Source of the DNA: Vibrio pacinii DSM 19139
Lineage (GTDB): Bacteria; Pseudomonadota; Gammaproteobacteria; Enterobacterales; Vibrionaceae
Direction: 5' to 3'
Assembly (NCBI RefSeq): GCF_000711795.1
Contig: NZ_JONH01000011.1
Coordinates: 62,001 to 126,000 of the forward strand
DNA length: 64,000 nucleotides
Below are positions 46,248-54,837 of this stretch, in pieces (within the stretch, counting starts at the first letter, position 1; each line of letters opens with the position of its first letter). The notes under the pieces were generated by a model. The model searched no databases and was not told the DNA's origin. It saw only the letters and a program-made list of their open reading frames with translations. Both the position numbers and the translations under genes were made by a program.

Positions 46248-47174
46248 ATGAATAACGACCAAGAAAAACTCACTCACCGCCTAACACAAGCCGCGCCTAT
46301 GTTGGCTGTTATTGCCCAACAGGCAAGTTTTACTAAAGCCGCAGAGATACTTGGCGTTCAACAATCTGCAGTGAGTCATCGCGTTCGCTCACTTGAAAAG
46401 GCGTTAGGTTTAAGCTTATTCGAAAGAACCACTCGTCAACTCAAACCAACGCCAGCTGGAGACATTGTATGTCAAGCTGCCATTCAAGCTGTCTCTTTGT
46501 GGCCACAGGCACTTAAGCAATTAGAGCAGTTAAACGTAAGCCAACAAGTTCGTCTTAGTGTTTCTTCATCACTCGCGATGAAGTGGTTGATCCCTTTGCT
46601 CGCTCATAGAAATGATGATGTCGATGTCGCGCTGACAGTACAAGATGATCACGCTGATTTCGCCAGTGGCGCAGTTGATGCAGCAATTCGATATGGTTCG
46701 GGGCCTTATCCTGGCTTGCACGCGGTGCGTTTATGTCACTCACAGTTACAACCTGTCGCGAAGCCGAACCTAACCGCAAGTATCAAGCACATAGAAGATT
46801 TGGCTGACATTGCGCTTGAACTACTAGAAGATCGCCGGGGCAAAGACGACGGCACGGGATTTAATTGGCGTGAGTACTTTATGCAACTTGGCATTGCCTA
46901 CTCGACCAAACAACATCGTTACCAGTTTGATCGCGCCGACCTTATGCTGCAGGGCGCGATTAATGGCATGGGCATAGGACTAGGACGAACCTTGTTAATC
47001 GAACAAGATCTTAAGGCAGGTTTTATTGAGGCCGTTGGCCCGCCAGTGAAATTACAAACTGGCTATTGGTTGGTATGCCCAGCAAGCTTTGCTCAAACAG
47101 ATCGTTATCGTGATCTGCTGCGTTGGTTAAAAGCGCAAGTCAAAGCCACCTTAACGCCACAGCAGTCGATTTAG
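46248..47174 (+). CDS. LysR-family transcriptional regulator (divergent from phzF-like gene)
   Basis: A 308-aa LysR protein of the GcvA-like subgroup. The HTH lies at ~residues 25-55 (SFTKAAEILGVQQSAVSHRV); the effector domain follows with a WLIPLLAHR segment. Divergent from the PhzF gene, 88 bases apart, it is probably its regulator. Confidence 0.9.
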   Translation: MNNDQEKLTHRLTQAAPMLAVIAQQASFTKAAEILGVQQSAVSHRVRSLEKALGLSLFERTTRQLKPTPAGDIVCQAAIQAVSLWPQALKQLEQLNVSQQVRLSVSSSLAMKWLIPLLAHRNDDVDVALTVQDDHADFASGAVDAAIRYGSGPYPGLHAVRLCHSQLQPVAKPNLTASIKHIEDLADIALELLEDRRGKDDGTGFNWREYFMQLGIAYSTKQHRYQFDRADLMLQGAINGMGIGLGRTLLIEQDLKAGFIEAVGPPVKLQTGYWLVCPASFAQTDRYRDLLRWLKAQVKATLTPQQSI

Positions 47175-47279
47175 ACATTGTAGAAATATTACTTAGCAGT
47201 AATAACGAGATGGTTAACAAATTACCCAAGAGCACCAACGGAGCGCTTAAGGCGCCATTAAAATGCAAAAAATAGGTGG

Positions 47280-47927
47280 TTAGCGTAATGCCTCGGCACT
47301 TTCGACGACCACAGCGCCCTTTTGCTCTAGTTCGGCGACAACGGCTTGAGTATTGTCAGCAAACACTGCTCGAGTCGATGCAAGGTTAAGCACGACGTTA
47401 AAACCCGCATCAAGCAACTGCTCAACCGATTTTTTAACACAGAAATCGAGCGCAAGCCCACCAACAATGACGGTCTCAATCTGGTGAGCACGCAAGAACT
47501 CAATCCCACCGGTCGAAAGCGTATCAGCCTGATCATGATAAAACGCACCATAAGGGTGAGCGTCAGGATCTATGCCTTTATTGAGTTGAAAGTCATAGTC
47601 ACGAATCGCAGGTAGACCCGGAAGTAGCTCAACGCCCGGCGTACCGACCACGCAGTGAGGGTTCCACTTAATATCCACTTCTGGCAGACCAACAGGCTGC
47701 AACATTTGATCAGGCGATGTGGCCTCCCAAGCCGCGCCCGGCGGGTGCATATCGCGTGAAACTAATTTTAAACTGGCCATGGTGTGGTTACGTTTTAGTT
47801 GTTCAACGATCTCTAACGCACCTTGTACAGGCAGTTCATTGGGGCACAACTCACTAAACCCTTTCTGTGGGTCAACATCAATAGAAGCGGTTTTGCTTTG
47901 GTCAAGAACTATGGTTGGTATTGGCAT
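47280..47927 (-). CDS. pncA: Nicotinamidase PncA
   Basis: A 215-aa hydrolase converting nicotinamide to nicotinate in NAD salvage. The N-terminal SIDVDPQKGFS carries the catalytic Asp, metal ligands follow in SRDMHPPGAAWEA, and the nucleophilic Cys is in VGGLALDFCVKKSVE. The gene is 17 bases downstream of the NrtR-type gene and on the same strand, so the two are co-transcribed; pncB lies on the other side. Confidence 0.9.
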   Translation of the reverse strand: MPIPTIVLDQSKTASIDVDPQKGFSELCPNELPVQGALEIVEQLKRNHTMASLKLVSRDMHPPGAAWEATSPDQMLQPVGLPEVDIKWNPHCVVGTPGVELLPGLPAIRDYDFQLNKGIDPDAHPYGAFYHDQADTLSTGGIEFLRAHQIETVIVGGLALDFCVKKSVEQLLDAGFNVVLNLASTRAVFADNTQAVVAELEQKGAVVVESAEALR

Positions 47928-47944
47928 TATCTACTCCTTTGCTG

Positions 47945-48658
47945 TTAACGCAGACAAGTCTGAAAGTAACTCACACGTTTTTCGGCCAAACGGTAAACCT
48001 GTGCAGGCTTTCCCCCTTTGCCTTTGTTGGTTGAAGCAAGTTTGTTGGCACTGACAATCACGCCGGTCTCAATCAGACGACGCTTGACGGTCATGCGATT
48101 TACTTCAACGCCAAATTTTGCGTAAGCCGCAATAATATCGGAGACGAGAAACTCAGGCTCAAGCGCAAAAAGCGCCACCGAAGTATATTCAATCGCAGCT
48201 CTGAGCTTTGTCCATGCCAATTTAATTAACTCTGCATGGTCGAAGGCAAGCTCAACCTGATCACAAAGTATCTGTTTAAGTTCAAACCAACGCAGCTGTT
48301 GCTGGCACAGACCACAGTTGTCGATTTGATCGATGTTGGCGCGATTGCGTAAGGCATAGTGAGCGATGGACACACTCCAACCGTCTGGATCGCGTTTGGG
48401 GTTGCCGTCAACCATTGGTTCACTGATGTAATTAGGATAGGTGTGAATTTTTTGACGACAAATCCGTCTGCGTGCGGCATCAAAATCTTGGTCGGCGGGT
48501 TGTCCACCTTGGTTCACAAAATCATGCTCGAACACAAACCCACCCGGGATCGACCACATACCACAATGCGGCCTTTGCGGGTTGCTGCGCTTAATGAGCA
48601 AAACTTCCAGACCTTGCTCTGCGAGTCGAAGACAAATCATGTCGATCGTGACGATCAT
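47945..48658 (-). CDS. nrtR: NrtR-type Nudix-related regulator of NAD metabolism
   Basis: A 237-aa protein with an N-terminal Nudix-like domain (residues ~1-140) and a C-terminal winged helix. The Nudix box region reads GFVFEHDFVNQGG then FDAARRRICRQK, lacking the REUxEExGU catalytic Glu pattern, as in NrtR, where the domain senses ADP-ribose and does not hydrolyse it. The C-terminal FGVEVNRMTVKRRLIETGVI is the recognition helix. Between pncA and divergent pncB it should repress both; the candidate sites are at 48770-48784 and 48851-48865. Confidence 0.82.
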   Translation of the reverse strand: MIVTIDMICLRLAEQGLEVLLIKRSNPQRPHCGMWSIPGGFVFEHDFVNQGGQPADQDFDAARRRICRQKIHTYPNYISEPMVDGNPKRDPDGWSVSIAHYALRNRANIDQIDNCGLCQQQLRWFELKQILCDQVELAFDHAELIKLAWTKLRAAIEYTSVALFALEPEFLVSDIIAAYAKFGVEVNRMTVKRRLIETGVIVSANKLASTNKGKGGKPAQVYRLAEKRVSYFQTCLR

Positions 48659-48769
48659 TTATTGCTCTCTTCTTCCTAACGTGTGACCTACTTTATCATT
48701 GCCTTAGCCAAGGTCAAATAGAAAGTAACCATTTGTGATTAACCTTATCATTAATCTAGGAGTCACTGT

Positions 48770-48784
48770 ATTACACACTGTAAT
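48770..48784. promoter_or_regulatory. Palindrome upstream of pncB/nrtR (site 1)
   Basis: ATTACAcacTGTAAT is a perfect 6-bp-arm inverted repeat in the 266-base gap between divergent nrtR and pncB. It is a candidate operator; I cannot match it to a known NrtR consensus with certainty. Confidence 0.4.
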
Positions 48785-48850
48785 CACTAGAGTTAATAGT
48801 AAGTATAACGCTTAAGCGAAACATTGTTTTTACACATCTAGTTAGTAACA

Positions 48851-48865
48851 TAGTTTGACAAACTA
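48851..48865. promoter_or_regulatory. Palindrome upstream of pncB (site 2), candidate NrtR operator
   Basis: TAGTTTGACAAACTA is a perfect 7-bp-arm inverted repeat, 60 bases before the pncB ATG. A further AGTTTGAC copy occurs at ~48881-48888, so the half-site is repeated close to the gene. Position and symmetry suit a repressor site. Confidence 0.45.
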
Positions 48866-48924
48866 AATAGCATTACTTAAAGTTTGACCTATTGATCGCC
48901 TGTAAATGTAATAGGACTGGCTTG

Positions 48925-50169
48925 ATGACTGCCGTGCTTTTTAATGACCGAATTATCCAAAGCGCACTTGATCTGGATGTGTATAAGATCAATATGATGT
49001 TTGGCGCGTTTAAGCTTTATCCGCGTACGCAGGTTCGTTACGAGCTAATCGTAAGGTCAAACGAATGCTTGGCGGCATTAGCCGAACAAGTCGAGGCTGA
49101 GATTACCCAACTTGAAGAATGCCGTTTTAGTGACCATGATATTCACTACTTAAACCAACAAGCCGATTACCTTGATGCGGATTTCTTGAATTACTTAGCT
49201 GAGTTTCGCTTTAAACCTAGTGAGCAAGTGACAGTGACCACCACAGAGAGTGGCCAGTTACGTGTTTCTATCCAAGGCCTTTGGCATCAAACCATTCTTT
49301 ACGAAACCATGGTGATGAGCATCATTTCTGAAGTGCGCAGTCGCCGCTTTTGGGCTGATATTTCATATTCTCATTTTGCCGATGTGCTTGAACGTAAAAT
49401 CACTCATTTAACATCACAGTTAGCTCAGCGTGGGATCGGCCACTTTCAGTTTTCTGAAATGGGTAGCCGACGCCGATTCAGTGCTCAGGTGCAGCGTGAA
49501 GTGGTCAACTACCTACGCCATAATGTGCCCGACCTACTCTCTGGCACCAGTAACGATCACCTAGCGCGGGAGTTTAACTTAACGCCGATTGGTACTGTGG
49601 CGCACGAATGGTTTATGGCCCACCAGCAACTGGTTAACATTCGCGACTCACAAAAGGCCGCGCTTGATCATTGGCAAACACTATTTGATGGCAAACTAGG
49701 TATCGCCTTGACCGACACCATCGGTATTGAAGCCTTTCTAAAGGATTTTACTTTCGAACGAGCCGCGGCTTATGCTGGCGTGCGTCACGATTCAGGCTGC
49801 CCATTCACTTGGGGTGACAAAATCATCGCCCATTATCAGTCGCTCGGTATTGATCCAACCTCTAAGGTACTCATTTTTACTGATGGCCTTAATTTTGACC
49901 GAGCGCTAGATATTGCAGAATACTTTGCAGGTAAAGCTAAGGTAAGCTTCGGTATCGGAACCTTTCTCGCCAATGATATGGGCGACTGGACGGTTGATGG
50001 CGTGACGTATCAACCGCTCTCTATGGTAGTGAAAATGACGCGCTGCAGTGATGGCCCGGTGGCAAAAATAAGTGATGAGCCAGAAAAGGCGATGTGTGAA
50101 GATGAAGCGTTTCTGACCCAGCTCAAACAGCAGTTTGGTTTGCTACCCAGTTTCGACATCGCGAGCTAA
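48925..50169 (+). CDS. pncB: Nicotinate phosphoribosyltransferase PncB
   Basis: A 414-aa enzyme joining nicotinate and PRPP (with ATP) to nicotinate mononucleotide. The start is ATG 48925 (MTAVLFNDRIIQSALDLDVY) after AGGA; an earlier in-frame start has no such site. Family motifs include FSEMGSRRRFSAQVQ around the phosphorylated His-bearing loop region, GTVAHEWFMAHQQL and GIGTFLANDMGDW. With pncA it completes the nicotinamide-to-NAD salvage route. Confidence 0.95.
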   Translation: MTAVLFNDRIIQSALDLDVYKINMMFGAFKLYPRTQVRYELIVRSNECLAALAEQVEAEITQLEECRFSDHDIHYLNQQADYLDADFLNYLAEFRFKPSEQVTVTTTESGQLRVSIQGLWHQTILYETMVMSIISEVRSRRFWADISYSHFADVLERKITHLTSQLAQRGIGHFQFSEMGSRRRFSAQVQREVVNYLRHNVPDLLSGTSNDHLAREFNLTPIGTVAHEWFMAHQQLVNIRDSQKAALDHWQTLFDGKLGIALTDTIGIEAFLKDFTFERAAAYAGVRHDSGCPFTWGDKIIAHYQSLGIDPTSKVLIFTDGLNFDRALDIAEYFAGKAKVSFGIGTFLANDMGDWTVDGVTYQPLSMVVKMTRCSDGPVAKISDEPEKAMCEDEAFLTQLKQQFGLLPSFDIAS

Positions 50170-50183
50170 CAGTCACCCCCCGA

Positions 50184-51137
50184 CTAGAACTCAACATCCA
50201 GAGTACTCCACGCAAACTTGTCGCTCAGCCGTTTTAGCTCGGCAATGTCCGCCTCAGTTTGCGCAAGGAGCCATTGCTTGATCTCATTCGCTACAGGCGA
50301 GTGATTACGTTGATAGCAATAGTAATGCCAATCGCTGTGCTGAAGAGCAATGTCTTTAGGGCATTTGAGAAACTGGCGTTTAAGCTCAGGTAAGACTAAA
50401 AGCAGATCGGTAACCGTCACTCCCTGTCCCGACAGACAAGCACTAAGGGCAAGATCTAGACTAAAAAACACCGTATCTCGACCTTTGTTCTGCCCCTCTA
50501 GTGCAGCGTTCGCCAACCATAACTTCCAGTCTTGATGATCCAATGTGGCATGCAAATGAGGCAAAGCCAAAACGTCTTGAATGCGTAGATCTCGCTTTGA
50601 AAGCAGCTCAGCATAGACTGGCGCCATATATTCAGCGCGCAAAAACGTGACTCCCGGTTTATGTAAATAGCGCTCATGCTGACGTGTATTGATGATCAAC
50701 AAGTCACAATCCTCTTGCTCCAGGACCGGGGCTTCCTCAATCGAAGGAATAATGACGATTTCATGTTCGGGATATTTCTCGTTTAAAAACGCGACATGGG
50801 AGATCAAAACTCGGGTGGCGTAACTTAACGCACTTTTGATCACAATGCGTTTTTTGGCGGGCGCTTTCCACTGGGCAATTAATGCATCTAGGTTATGGAA
50901 GTGCTGCCGTAACACCTCGAACAGATCGCGGCCTTGATCAGTGAGCTCAATCGCTCGATGCTTGCGAATTAAAAGCACAACATTGAACTCTTGTTCGAGC
51001 TGCTTAATCTGACGGCTCACCGCACTTTGCGTGACATTTAACTCATCAGCCGCTTTAGTAAAACTCATCAATCGCGCCACAGCCTCAAAGACTTTTAAGC
51101 TGTTGTGTGAGTAAGGTAGATTTGAATAAGGCCTCAC
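50184..51137 (-). CDS. LysR-family regulator (GcvA-like; divergent from the MATE gene)
   Basis: A 317-aa LysR regulator with HTH at ~residues 25-50 (SFTKAADELNVTQSAVSRQI), followed by the effector domain; GcvA-like regulators share this start (NSLKVFEAVARLMSFTKAA). It converges with pncB (14 bases apart) and is divergent from the MATE gene, so it may regulate that transporter. Confidence 0.9.
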   Translation of the reverse strand: MRPYSNLPYSHNSLKVFEAVARLMSFTKAADELNVTQSAVSRQIKQLEQEFNVVLLIRKHRAIELTDQGRDLFEVLRQHFHNLDALIAQWKAPAKKRIVIKSALSYATRVLISHVAFLNEKYPEHEIVIIPSIEEAPVLEQEDCDLLIINTRQHERYLHKPGVTFLRAEYMAPVYAELLSKRDLRIQDVLALPHLHATLDHQDWKLWLANAALEGQNKGRDTVFFSLDLALSACLSGQGVTVTDLLLVLPELKRQFLKCPKDIALQHSDWHYYCYQRNHSPVANEIKQWLLAQTEADIAELKRLSDKFAWSTLDVEF

Positions 51138-51216
51138 ACCTATCTCCTATAACTTGAACTCATGCCAATGTGGCATAAATGTCATTTGAACACCAGAGAG
51201 AGAAACCTTACCTTTA

Positions 51217-51232
51217 TGTGATAATGATCACG
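51217..51232. promoter_or_regulatory. CRP-like site overlapping the MATE leader
   Basis: TGTGATAATGATCACG matches TGTGA-N6-TCACA with one mismatch, 9 bases before the MATE ATG and next to its Shine-Dalgarno. Being downstream of any promoter it could act in repression or be a LysR-type T-N11-A motif; pattern only. Confidence 0.4.
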
Positions 51233-51241
51233 AGGCAAACA

Positions 51242-52582
51242 ATGAAGAAAATTCTCTCACTCGCCGTTCCGTTAATTATCTCGCAGATGATCTCAATGGC
51301 GTTGGTTCTAACCGACGTTTGGATGATGTCACGCCTGAGTGTGTCAGCCCTTGCAGCAGGTGGTTTGGGTGCCTCTATCTACTCTTTTGTTTTTATCATC
51401 GCGGGTAGCAGCGTCGGCTGCGTCGCTAACTTAGTCGCCATCGCCTATGGTCAGCGTGTAGCGCGCCCCGAGTTCGGCAATCAACAAATTCGCCTTGCGA
51501 TTAAAGGCGCCGTTTTGCTGTCCTTTATCCTGAGTGTGATTCTAAGCCTCTGCTTTGCTTTTGTGCCACAGTTGCTGGCTGCGACAAAACAACCGAGCGA
51601 ACTGGTTGCACCTGCGATGGAGTATGTCAACGCTTTGAAATGGGCCATGTTGCCTTCTCTATTGCTGTTAGTATTGCGAGGATTGACCAGCGCTTTTGGC
51701 AATGTTCGCTCCATCATGGTGATGTCACTTCTGACTGTCACGCTTAATGTTCCGATTAGCTACGTACTCGCATTTAGCCTAGATTTAGGTCTGACTGGGC
51801 TTGGCGCTGGCACCGCATTGGCAGCGTTGATCGTCACCATTGGTTACGGCGCATGGGTGTTTAAACGTCCGGAATATCTCTCTTTTGCCCCTTGGCACAA
51901 CCGCGAGGAGTATTCTTGGTCTTTATTGACGCCACTGCTCGCGATGGGACTGCCTATTGCAATGGCAGCGCTACTTGAACATGGTTTGATTTATGGCGGA
52001 ACATTGATGGCGGGAACGATCAGTATTGCTGCGCTCGCGCTGCATCAGATTTTACTGCAATGTTTAAGCTTTACTTGGAATATTAATTTCGGTTTCTCAC
52101 AAGCGGCGGCTATTTTGGTCGGGCAAGATTTTGGGGCCGAAAACTATCAGGGAATTAAGCAAACCGCACTTCGCAGCTTCGGTATTACCACACTGCTGAG
52201 TGTTGTTCTTGCTGGTGGTTTTATCTTATGGCCAGAGGTGATCGCACACTTTTTCAACCTCGATAGTGAACTCAGTACACTGCTCAATCTCGTTCTGTGG
52301 GTTGTTGCTCTGTCATTTATTGTTGATGCTTGGCAGTTGCTAGCGATTAACCTATTACGTGGAATGAAGATTGTAATGAGACCAACACTATTAACCGCCA
52401 TCGGTTATTGGTTGTTTGGTTTGCCTGCCGCTTGGCTACTGATGCCCGGCTACCAACTCACAGGCATCTGGGCTGGAATTGGGATTGGTCTCGGCGTTAC
52501 GGGAGTCTTGCTGTTAGTGCAGTTATTGATAGCTATCCGTAAGCAGCGCAGTGGCAATTTGGTCAGTGTGGCATCACACTGA
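51242..52582 (+). CDS. MATE-family multidrug/Na+ efflux transporter
   Basis: A 446-aa transporter with twelve hydrophobic segments. The start is ATG 51242 (MKKILSLAVPLIISQMISMA) with GAGG 6 bases upstream, which removes a non-hydrophobic 21-residue extension. Family features are VLTDVWMMSRLS in helix 1 and a repeated second half starting near MGLPIAMAALLEHG. MATE pumps exchange drugs or dyes for Na+ or H+. Its 3' end overlaps the converging LacI gene by 9 bases. Confidence 0.9.
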   Translation: MKKILSLAVPLIISQMISMALVLTDVWMMSRLSVSALAAGGLGASIYSFVFIIAGSSVGCVANLVAIAYGQRVARPEFGNQQIRLAIKGAVLLSFILSVILSLCFAFVPQLLAATKQPSELVAPAMEYVNALKWAMLPSLLLLVLRGLTSAFGNVRSIMVMSLLTVTLNVPISYVLAFSLDLGLTGLGAGTALAALIVTIGYGAWVFKRPEYLSFAPWHNREEYSWSLLTPLLAMGLPIAMAALLEHGLIYGGTLMAGTISIAALALHQILLQCLSFTWNINFGFSQAAAILVGQDFGAENYQGIKQTALRSFGITTLLSVVLAGGFILWPEVIAHFFNLDSELSTLLNLVLWVVALSFIVDAWQLLAINLLRGMKIVMRPTLLTAIGYWLFGLPAAWLLMPGYQLTGIWAGIGIGLGVTGVLLLVQLLIAIRKQRSGNLVSVASH

Positions 52583-53587
52583 CTGCGCGCGACTTCTAAA
52601 ATGGACTTTAGCCGGCAGAACCCGCGTTTCCGATCGACGATCCGGTGTTTGTATTAACGCTCGGCTGGTCTCAAACAGCGTCTGGGCAATAAGCTGACAG
52701 TCCTGCTCGACCGAGTGAATGTGGAACGGTAGACAATCTAAAATATCGTAGTTGTCAAAGGTTGCGAGGCGAATGTCCGCTTGCAGCATGTTGTGCTCCG
52801 TGAGATAACGCAATACCCCTTCAAGCAGTGAATAAGACGCAGTGAAAATCGCTTGGGGCGGTCTGGCTAATTCTTGGAACGCCTGAGCCAGCATTTGATA
52901 GCCCGATTGCGGCTGATAATCTTGGCTAAAGACATGAGCCGCTTTAAACTCTAAACCCGCGCCTTTCAATCCAGCTTGGTAACCAGTGAAACGATCAATA
53001 CTCGGTGACAACTCAAGTTGCCCACCAATATAAATACACTCGTCGACGCCCTGAACAAGCTTTTCCACCACCTGTTGAGTTGCGGCGGCAGCGTCTGTTG
53101 TCACACTGGATAATGTCGTTCCTTTTATCACTCGGTCAAACAGAATCACTGGCGTATTTTGCCCGATTTGCTCTAAATAGCTTGGATCTGTCATCGAACT
53201 GGCAACCAATAGTAGATCGACTTGTCTCGCGATTAAGCTCTGGATCGCCGCCATTTCGGTCTCAAGATCGTCATCCGATGAAGCAATTAACAGTTGATAG
53301 CCCGCCGCGCGACAATAAGTCTCAAGGTGTTTCGCAATGGTCGCAAAACCCATGTTAGTCAAATCTGGGATAACTAAACCTGCGGTGTAGGTCTGTTTAG
53401 ACTTCAATGCCCGAGCGTAACTACTGGGCGAGTAGTTATTCGCCTTCGCAATAGCTTGCACTTTTTTGACGGTTTCTTCATTAATGCGATGCTTTTGGGC
53501 ATGACCGTTGAGCACAAAACTAACCGTAGACTTGGAAACGCCTGCAAGCTCTGCGATATCTGCTAGCTTAACCTTTTTTATTGTCAT
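52574..53587 (-). CDS. LacI-family regulator, Cra/FruR-like, probable scrK regulator
   Basis: A 337-aa LacI regulator. The HTH (residues ~5-55) reads KLADIAELAGVSKSTVSFVL and NGHAQKHRINEETVKKVQA, resembling Cra/FruR, and the sugar-binding domain continues like Cra (YTAGLVIPDLTNMGFATIAK). It is divergent from the fructokinase gene with a palindromic operator, GCTAAACCGTTTTAGC, between. Fructose or a phosphorylated form is the likely effector. Near-identical bases recur in the scrR-scrA gap. It may be a dedicated, locus-specific paralogue of Cra. Confidence 0.82.
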   Translation of the reverse strand: MTIKKVKLADIAELAGVSKSTVSFVLNGHAQKHRINEETVKKVQAIAKANNYSPSSYARALKSKQTYTAGLVIPDLTNMGFATIAKHLETYCRAAGYQLLIASSDDDLETEMAAIQSLIARQVDLLLVASSMTDPSYLEQIGQNTPVILFDRVIKGTTLSSVTTDAAAATQQVVEKLVQGVDECIYIGGQLELSPSIDRFTGYQAGLKGAGLEFKAAHVFSQDYQPQSGYQMLAQAFQELARPPQAIFTASYSLLEGVLRYLTEHNMLQADIRLATFDNYDILDCLPFHIHSVEQDCQLIAQTLFETSRALIQTPDRRSETRVLPAKVHFRSRAQSV

Positions 53588-53780
53588 TATTTTCCTGCGT
53601 TATCGCTCGTTATTTGGGTAATGATGGCGTTGCTCTTCTGCATTATTCTACTGCCATTAGGCAAGAATTCTAATGCTTTAAAAACTCAATAGCGCGTCCG
53701 CTGCAAACCAAATTAAAAAAGATCGCTTTGGATCACAACTTGTCGCTCGCTCAGAGATTATAGCGTCGATCTTGTAGCAG

Positions 53781-53796
53781 GCTAAACCGTTTTAGC
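53781..53796. promoter_or_regulatory. Cra-type operator upstream of the fructokinase gene
   Basis: GCTAAACCGTTTTAGC is a near-perfect palindrome 43 bases before the scrK ATG, resembling Cra/FruR sites (TGAAACGNTTCA-like). Its reverse complement differs from the element at 58966-58981 by one base. Confidence 0.6.
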
Positions 53797-53838
53797 TCTA
53801 TAATTAGCTTATTGTTATTGAACATTAGAGGCAACCAC

Positions 53839-54756
53839 ATGAACAAAGTTTGGGTTACTGGCGACGCAGTCGTCGACTTAATTCCACAGTCACCATCGAC
53901 TTATTTAAAATGTCCGGGGGGTGCGCCAGCAAATGTTGCGGTCGCAGTCGCAAGGCTCAGTGGGCAGAGCGCCTTTTTTGGTCGTGTGGGGCAAGACCCA
54001 CTTGGGCGCTTCATGCAACAAACTCTGCGTGAAGAAAACGTCGATACACAGTTTATGTTACTCGACGACGCGCAACGCACTTCGACGGTGATCGTTGATT
54101 TAGATGACAATGGTGAACGCAGTTTTACTTTCATGGTTAAACCCAGCGCTGATCAATTTTTGGTTGAACAAGACATTCCACCTTTTAAAACTGGTCAGTG
54201 GCTACATGTCTGTTCAATCGCACTGGCTAATGAACCAAGCCGAAGCACGACACTAGAAGCCATGCGTCGCATCAAGTCAGCGGGCGGCTATGTCAGCTTT
54301 GACCCAAATCTGCGTGAAGAAGTCTGGGCTGAGCCACAGCAGTTAAAGTCGGTTGTGCATCAAGCGATTGAACTGGCTGATGTGATTAAGTTTTCTGACG
54401 ATGAACTGATGTACCTTACTGATACTCATTCATTAGACGCTGGGCTTGCGGCTATCGAACCGTACCGCAACACCTTAGTGCTTGTCACTCAAGGAGCTAA
54501 AGGCGCATTGGTTGTGTACAACAACACCCAGCGCCTGATCTCAGGCCAACCAGTCAAGCCGGTTGATACCACAGGTGCTGGCGATGCCTTTGTAGGCGGC
54601 TTGCTGGCGCAATTGTCTCAATCCGACGAGTGGAAAAACGACGCAACAATCGAATTGGCCGTTCAATGGGCCAACGGCTGCGGTGCGTTAGCGACCACAC
54701 AAAAAGGCGCAATGACAGCACTGCCAACTCAAGCAGAGCTCAAAGCTTATATTTAA
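53839..54756 (+). CDS. scrK: Fructokinase ScrK (PfkB family)
   Basis: A 305-aa sugar kinase. The PfkB N-signature is CPGGAPANVAVAVARLSGQ and the catalytic signature DTTGAGDAFVGGLL, with Asp as the base. The start at ATG 53839 (MNKVWVTGDAVVDLIPQSPS) follows GAGG. It phosphorylates the fructose released when sucrose-6-phosphate is cleaved by ScrB. Placement next to a Cra-like gene and upstream of scrB/scrA supports the sucrose role. Confidence 0.9.
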   Translation: MNKVWVTGDAVVDLIPQSPSTYLKCPGGAPANVAVAVARLSGQSAFFGRVGQDPLGRFMQQTLREENVDTQFMLLDDAQRTSTVIVDLDDNGERSFTFMVKPSADQFLVEQDIPPFKTGQWLHVCSIALANEPSRSTTLEAMRRIKSAGGYVSFDPNLREEVWAEPQQLKSVVHQAIELADVIKFSDDELMYLTDTHSLDAGLAAIEPYRNTLVLVTQGAKGALVVYNNTQRLISGQPVKPVDTTGAGDAFVGGLLAQLSQSDEWKNDATIELAVQWANGCGALATTQKGAMTALPTQAELKAYI

Positions 54757-54768
54757 CCGCTCAGCAAA

Positions 54769-54791
54769 AGCCCCACGAATAATCTGGGGCT
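54769..54791 (+). terminator. Weak terminator-like hairpin after scrK
   Basis: AGCCCCA (54769-54775) pairs with TGGGGCT (54785-54791) around a CGAATAATC loop, but no T-tract follows. Confidence 0.5.
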
Positions 54792-54837
54792 CATTGACGG
54801 TTGCATTCATGCTGGTTGTAAAGATCTAATTACTAGA

